Shown here piece by piece: positions 6,585 to 9,824 of a DNA stretch of 9,824 nt (position 1 is its first letter; every line of letters begins with the position of its first letter). The translations under genes and the position numbers were made by a program. The notes beneath the pieces were generated by a model. That model worked only from the letters and a program-made list of their open reading frames with translations, made no database searches and had not been told where the DNA came from. This DNA is from an uncultured Prevotella sp. (GTDB lineage: Bacteria > Bacteroidota > Bacteroidia > Bacteroidales > Bacteroidaceae): the NCBI GenBank assembly GCA_945788545.1, contig CALZMK010000031.1, forward strand, positions 1 to 9,824. The letters are read 5' to 3'.

Positions 6585-8870
6585 ATGAAACGTAAAACTC
6601 TTATTGCGGGAGCAATGATCGTGTTCCCAATTGTATGTGCAAATGCCGTTGAGCGTGTAGATACGGCAAAGGTGTATGATCTCGACGAGGTGATTGTGGT
6701 GTCACAACCCAAGGAAAGTGTGAAACTGCGTCGCCAACCGCTGTCGAGCACAGTGTTTACCGACAATGAACTGAAATCGCTGAATGTCAGGGATATCACC
6801 GGTTTGTCGTATTTCGTGCCGTCGATGTCAATCCCCGCTTATGGTTCTCGCCTCACTTCCTCCACCTATATGCGTGGTATAGGCAGTCGCTCGGGTAATC
6901 CCGCTGTCGGTGTGTATTATGACAATATTCCCCTGGTAAATAAGAGTTCGTTCAATAGCCATTTCTATGGCATCGACCGTGTGGATGTGCTGCGAGGCCC
7001 ACAGGGAACACTCTATGGCATGAACACCGAGGGTGGACTGATGCGCGTGTATTCCAAGAACCCTATGAACTATCAGGGCACCGACCTGCGCCTTTCACTC
7101 GCCACCGGTCTGCAGTCGGACGTCGAGATAGCCCATTATCATCGTCCCTCCGACAAGTTTGCCTTCTCCACCTCTGCTTTCTACAGTGGTCAGAAGGGAT
7201 TCTTCGACAATACATATCTCAACAAGCATGCCGACCTCAGCAATGAGTTTGGCGGCAAGGCACGCCTGGTATGGATGCCCGCCGACGGATGGAATATCGA
7301 CTTCACCACCGACTATCAGTATGTCAACCAGAACGGATTCCCCTATGGCGAATATGACTCTGAGACAAAGCATTTCTCAGAACCCCAAACCACCCTTCTC
7401 AATGGATATAAACGACAGATGGTGAACAGCGGACTGAATGTCACCTATCGCACACCGTCGCTCCTCCTTGCCTCCACCACAAGCCATCAGTATCTCTACG
7501 ACCAGATGGTGATGGATCAGGACTATCTGCCCGAGGATTATCTGCAACTCGAACAGCGTCAGAAGATGAATGCCATCACCCAGGAGCTCTCTCTTCGCTC
7601 TTTGGGCGGCGGCACATGGAATCATGCCTCGGGAGTGTTCTTCAGCAAGCAGTGGTTGAAGACCGACGGCCCGGTATATTTCGGCGATGCCATGAACAAC
7701 AAGATACTCACCAACATGGGTATGCCCGAGGCAATGGCTAAGATACTCACAATCAGCGACAACTCAGTGCCAGGCACATTCCGCACACCGCAGTGGAACA
7801 TCGGCGTATATCATGAGTCGCACATCAACCTCTTCGACCGTCTCACGCTCACCCTCGGTCTGCGCTACGACTATCAGAAGGTGTCGATAGAATATGCCAC
7901 ACAGTCGATGTTCACCCTCAGCGGCAAGGGCACAATGATGATGCCCGGACATGGAGGACAGATGATTCAGATACCCGTTGACTTCACCAGCAAGTTTGTG
8001 TCGCGTCTTGAGAACGAGACCAACAAGGGATACAGCGAACTGCTTCCGAAATTCGGTCTCACCCTCGACCTCGGCAGTGGCAGCAACCTCTATGCCGTGG
8101 TGAGCAAGGGATTCCGTGCCGGAGGATACAACATACAGATGTTCTCCGACATCTTCAGCAACGAGCAGCGCGAGATAGGGCAGGGCTTTGCGGCTATGGC
8201 CAAGGGCGACATGACCGTCGAGCACACCGCCGACGACTATGCCAAGGTGGAGGAGACCATCAAATACAAGCCCGAGACCAGTTGGAACTACGAGCTCGGC
8301 ACCCATCTCAACCTCTTCGGAGGCAAGCTTCATGCCGACGCTGCCGTGTATTACATGCGAGTGCACGACCTTCAGCTCTCTGTGATGGCGGGCGACTATG
8401 GTTATGGCCGTCAGATGATCAATGCCGGACGCAGCAGCAGTTGCGGACTCGAGTTGTCACTTCGCGGAACAGCTCTCGACAACCGCTTCACATGGGCTGC
8501 CTCCTACGGCTATACCCACTGCCAACTGCTCGACTACGAAGACAACCAGGTGCCCTTCATCCCCACTCACACCTTCAGTGCCATGACCGACTATCGCATT
8601 GGCAAGTTCACCGTCGGCGTGAATATGGCTGGCAACGGACCCACATATTGGGATGTTGACAATGAGTATCGTCAGAAGCTCTACGCCACTCTCGGAGCGC
8701 ATGTGATGGTGGATTTCGGTTGCATCAAGTTGAATGTATGGGGCAGAAACCTCACCGACACCAAATACAACACTATGCTTGTCAACAGCAGCATCGACGG
8801 CACCAAGCGTTCCTTCGCCCAGCAAGGCAATCCCTTGCAGGTGGGAGCGGATGTCATCTTGCATTTCTGA
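6585..8870 (+). CDS. TonB-dependent outer-membrane receptor
   Basis: The 762-residue product begins with a Sec signal peptide (MKRKTLIAGA..., likely cleaved after ANA at 19-21). A TonB-box-like YDLDEVIVVS (31-40) follows. The plug domain carries YMRGIGSRSGNPAVGVYYDN (95-114) and the classic DVLRGPQGTLYG (134-145) with NTEGG. The rest is a beta-barrel with many alternating aromatic strands and the family ending: WGRNLTDTKY, then a last strand LQVGADVILHF closing in Phe. It lacks the carboxypeptidase-regulatory-like N-terminal domain of SusC proteins and no SusD gene follows, so it is more like metal-chelate, cofactor or vitamin receptors than glycan receptors. The substrate cannot be assigned. 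The ATG at 6585 is preferred over a TTG at 6573 because it gives a clean signal peptide just downstream of the promoter. Confidence 0.95.
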   Translation: MKRKTLIAGAMIVFPIVCANAVERVDTAKVYDLDEVIVVSQPKESVKLRRQPLSSTVFTDNELKSLNVRDITGLSYFVPSMSIPAYGSRLTSSTYMRGIGSRSGNPAVGVYYDNIPLVNKSSFNSHFYGIDRVDVLRGPQGTLYGMNTEGGLMRVYSKNPMNYQGTDLRLSLATGLQSDVEIAHYHRPSDKFAFSTSAFYSGQKGFFDNTYLNKHADLSNEFGGKARLVWMPADGWNIDFTTDYQYVNQNGFPYGEYDSETKHFSEPQTTLLNGYKRQMVNSGLNVTYRTPSLLLASTTSHQYLYDQMVMDQDYLPEDYLQLEQRQKMNAITQELSLRSLGGGTWNHASGVFFSKQWLKTDGPVYFGDAMNNKILTNMGMPEAMAKILTISDNSVPGTFRTPQWNIGVYHESHINLFDRLTLTLGLRYDYQKVSIEYATQSMFTLSGKGTMMMPGHGGQMIQIPVDFTSKFVSRLENETNKGYSELLPKFGLTLDLGSGSNLYAVVSKGFRAGGYNIQMFSDIFSNEQREIGQGFAAMAKGDMTVEHTADDYAKVEETIKYKPETSWNYELGTHLNLFGGKLHADAAVYYMRVHDLQLSVMAGDYGYGRQMINAGRSSSCGLELSLRGTALDNRFTWAASYGYTHCQLLDYEDNQVPFIPTHTFSAMTDYRIGKFTVGVNMAGNGPTYWDVDNEYRQKLYATLGAHVMVDFGCIKLNVWGRNLTDTKYNTMLVNSSIDGTKRSFAQQGNPLQVGADVILHF

Positions 8871-8871
8871 A

Positions 8872-8903
8872 AATTAGGAATTAGGAATTAGGAATTAGGA
8901 ATT
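8872..8903. repeat. AATTAGG heptamer tandem repeat
   Basis: Four perfect copies of AATTAGG (8872-8878, 8879-8885, 8886-8892, 8893-8899) plus a partial AATT. The array begins one base after the receptor stop codon. Short AT-rich heptamer arrays of this kind are, to my recollection, common between genes in Prevotella and relatives; their role is unknown and copy number probably varies by strand slippage. Confidence 0.95.
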
Positions 8904-8923
8904 GCTGCGCGAATGCCTGCCGT

Positions 8924-9004
8924 TGTAGGGTCTTACCTCGTGTAAGACCGCCCGCCGCATGGTCTTCCGCATAGATTCGGTCTTACACGAGGTAAGACCC
9001 TACA
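8924..9004. repeat. REPIN/BIME-like nested inverted repeat (two inverted GTAG-hairpin units)
   Basis: Two perfect 27-base inverted arms (8924-8950 and 8978-9004) flank a 27-base centre. Each arm is itself a hairpin: stem GGTCTTAC/GTAAGACC with a 5-base loop (8929-8949 and 8979-8999). The left hairpin is preceded directly by GTAG (8925-8928) and the right one is followed by CTAC (9000-9003). A GTAG tetranucleotide at the foot of a short hairpin is the mark of gammaproteobacterial REP sequences, which are moved by RAYT (Y1 tyrosine) transposases; two in inverted orientation make a BIME or REPIN. The structure is seen directly. Mobilisation by a RAYT is inference, since none is in the window. 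No target duplication is visible. No T-run follows, so it is not a simple terminator. Confidence 0.8.
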
Positions 9005-9029
9005 TCGGTGGAGAAAGTGTTAATATAAA

Positions 9030-9090
9030 AGCCACGGAGAACAGAGGAAAAACCCTGTTGCTCCGTGGCTCTTTAATATTTTAATTTTTT
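9030..9090. terminator. Intrinsic terminator between convergent genes, probably bidirectional
   Basis: A perfect 10-base stem AGCCACGGAG (9030-9039) pairs with CTCCGTGGCT (9061-9070). The loop can form an inner AACAG/CTGTT stem. On the plus strand it is followed by CTTTAATATTTTAATTTTTT, suiting the end of the receptor transcript. On the minus strand the stem is followed by TTTTATATTAA, so it can also end the uxaB transcript, whose stop lies about 50 bases away. Confidence 0.85.
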
Positions 9091-9104
9091 AATTTTTTAA
9101 TTTC
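9073..9104. repeat. Period-8 AT-rich tandem repeat (TTAATTTT)
   Basis: Four 8-base units in register: TTAATATT, TTAATTTT, TTAATTTT, TTAATTTC. They form the U-rich tail of the terminator on the plus strand. This is a second short tandem array in the same intergenic region, with a period different from the AATTAGG array. Confidence 0.8.
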
Positions 9105-9122
9105 TTACTCAAAGAAATTAAA
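9096..9122. other. AT-rich hairpin over the uxaB stop codon
   Basis: An 11-base perfect inverted repeat, TTTAATTTCTT (9096-9106) and AAGAAATTAAA (9112-9122), with a 5-base loop. It spans the minus-strand TAA (9118-9120). It is AT-rich and has no T-run on the uxaB side, so it is not a classical terminator. It may protect the transcript 3' end or simply reflect the AT-rich repeats. Confidence 0.5.
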
Positions 9123-9824
9123 GAATAGTCTTCACTGCCTCGAGCATACCCTTGCTCTGGATGAGGTCGAGATATGACTTGACGAGAGCGTTGAGACCCT
9201 CAATCTTGTTGAGATCCTCTGACCAGATGTCGGTGGCTCCAAGAACTCCGTCGGCCACTTTCTGTGTGTCGCCTGTTGCCCAGAGATTCTTCAGCAGGTC
9301 CATAATCTCCTGTGAGTCGTTGGGAACAATCTCTACGCCGTCCTCACGCTTGCCACCCTTGTAGTAGGTGATGATGGCTGCAAGACCGAATACAAGGCCC
9401 TTGGGCAGTTCACCCTTGCGCTCGAGATAGGTCTTAACGCCTGGCAGGTCGCGTGCGCAGAACTTCGGGAATGAGTTGAGCATGATGCTTGTCACCTGAT
9501 GATCTACATAAGGATTGTCGAAACGCTCGAGAACGTCGCTCGCAAACTTCTCCAACTCTTCCATCGGCAGGTCGAGAGTCTGCATGAGCTCGTCGAACTG
9601 CACCTTGTGGATATACTTCGAGATAACCTCGTGGTTGCATGCGTCGCGCACGATGTTCACACCGCTGAGGAATGCCACTGGTGAGAGCACTGTGTGAGGG
9701 CCGTTGAGCAATGTAACCTTGCGCTTGTGATAAGGCTCCTCAGACGGAACGAAGAGAACGTGAAGACCGGCCTTGTCGGCGGGGAACTCCTTGGCTACTG
9801 ACATAGGAGCCTCGATCACCCAGA
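9118..9824 (-). CDS. uxaB: Tagaturonate reductase (altronate oxidoreductase), C-terminal part
   Basis: The gene runs off the right edge; 234 residues of the C-terminal half are visible, against about 480 for E. coli UxaB. UxaB reduces D-tagaturonate to D-altronate with NADH in galacturonate catabolism, in the cytoplasm. Counting the first visible Trp as residue 1, K35-x4-N40-x2-H43 in KVTLLNGPHTVLSPVAF matches the catalytic Lys, Asn and His of the polyol-specific long-chain dehydrogenases (mannitol dehydrogenase family). Further similarity to remembered E. coli UxaB includes the DLP-ELE-FAS stretch, RFDNPYVDHQ, a Phe-Leu-Ala-rich helix and the ending KGMLEAVKTIL. Fructuronate reductase and mannitol dehydrogenase are related alternatives, but the NGPHT motif and ending favour UxaB. 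It converges on the TonB receptor and shares its terminator region. An apparent GTG start at 9819 is internal; WVIEAP precedes and continues it. Confidence 0.9.
   Translation of the reverse strand, partial: WVIEAPMSVAKEFPADKAGLHVLFVPSEEPYHKRKVTLLNGPHTVLSPVAFLSGVNIVRDACNHEVISKYIHKVQFDELMQTLDLPMEELEKFASDVLERFDNPYVDHQVTSIMLNSFPKFCARDLPGVKTYLERKGELPKGLVFGLAAIITYYKGGKREDGVEIVPNDSQEIMDLLKNLWATGDTQKVADGVLGATDIWSEDLNKIEGLNALVKSYLDLIQSKGMLEAVKTIL

Noticed and set aside
7764..8366. 200-codon open frame on the minus strand inside the TonB receptor gene
   Set aside because: It lies wholly antisense to a well-supported receptor, has no recognisable domain, and its composition mirrors the coding strand. 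The same applies to other long antisense frames (for example 3230-3736 and 5291-5779).
8872..9004. CRISPR array or leader
   Set aside because: Repeat units are 7 bases with no spacers, and the longer repeats are a single inverted pair, not direct repeats.
8924..9004. Intrinsic terminator of the receptor gene
   Set aside because: The 27-base centre makes a large loop and no T-run follows the right arm; a much better terminator lies at 9030-9090.

Overview
The window looks like a Bacteroidales chromosome, most likely Prevotellaceae or a close relative. The grounds are: a Bacteroidetes-type promoter (TTG, then TAnnTTTG) before a TonB-dependent receptor, near absence of Shine-Dalgarno sequences with A-rich leaders instead, AATTAGG tandem repeats after a stop codon, and protein families typical of that order. 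The genus cannot be fixed from the sequence alone. Eight protein genes are visible; the first and last are cut by the window edges.

Positions 1-6502 hold six closely packed plus-strand genes, probably one transcription unit that begins upstream of the window. They are a tandem CbbX/SpoVK-type AAA+ ATPase (5' end missing), a double zinc-ribbon plus FHA protein, a PP2C Ser/Thr phosphatase, MetA homoserine O-acyltransferase, a U32-family protein of the RlhA/TrhP type, and a multi-pass membrane lipoprotein ending in a zinc ribbon. Gaps are 49, 21 and 14 bases; then metA and the U32 gene share ATGA, and the U32 and lipoprotein genes overlap. The first three form a phospho-signalling module: an AAA+ machine, a phosphothreonine reader and a phosphatase. 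The matching kinase is not in view and may lie upstream. MetA has Glu at position 111, which predicts acetyl-CoA rather than succinyl-CoA as acyl donor.

Positions 6503-6584 carry a well-formed promoter for a stand-alone TonB-dependent outer-membrane receptor (6585-8870). It has no SusC-type N-terminal extension and no SusD gene follows.

Positions 8871-9117 are a 247-base convergent intergenic region full of structure. It holds an AATTAGG tandem repeat, an 81-base element made of two inverted GTAG-plus-hairpin units (the architecture of a REP doublet or REPIN), a strong probably bidirectional terminator, and a period-8 AT repeat.

Positions 9118-9824 hold, on the minus strand, the C-terminal half of a tagaturonate reductase (UxaB) of hexuronate catabolism.

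The most noteworthy items are the REPIN-like element, the AAA+/FHA/PP2C module linked to metA, and the predicted acetyl specificity of MetA. No RNA gene, CRISPR array or complete insertion sequence was seen.
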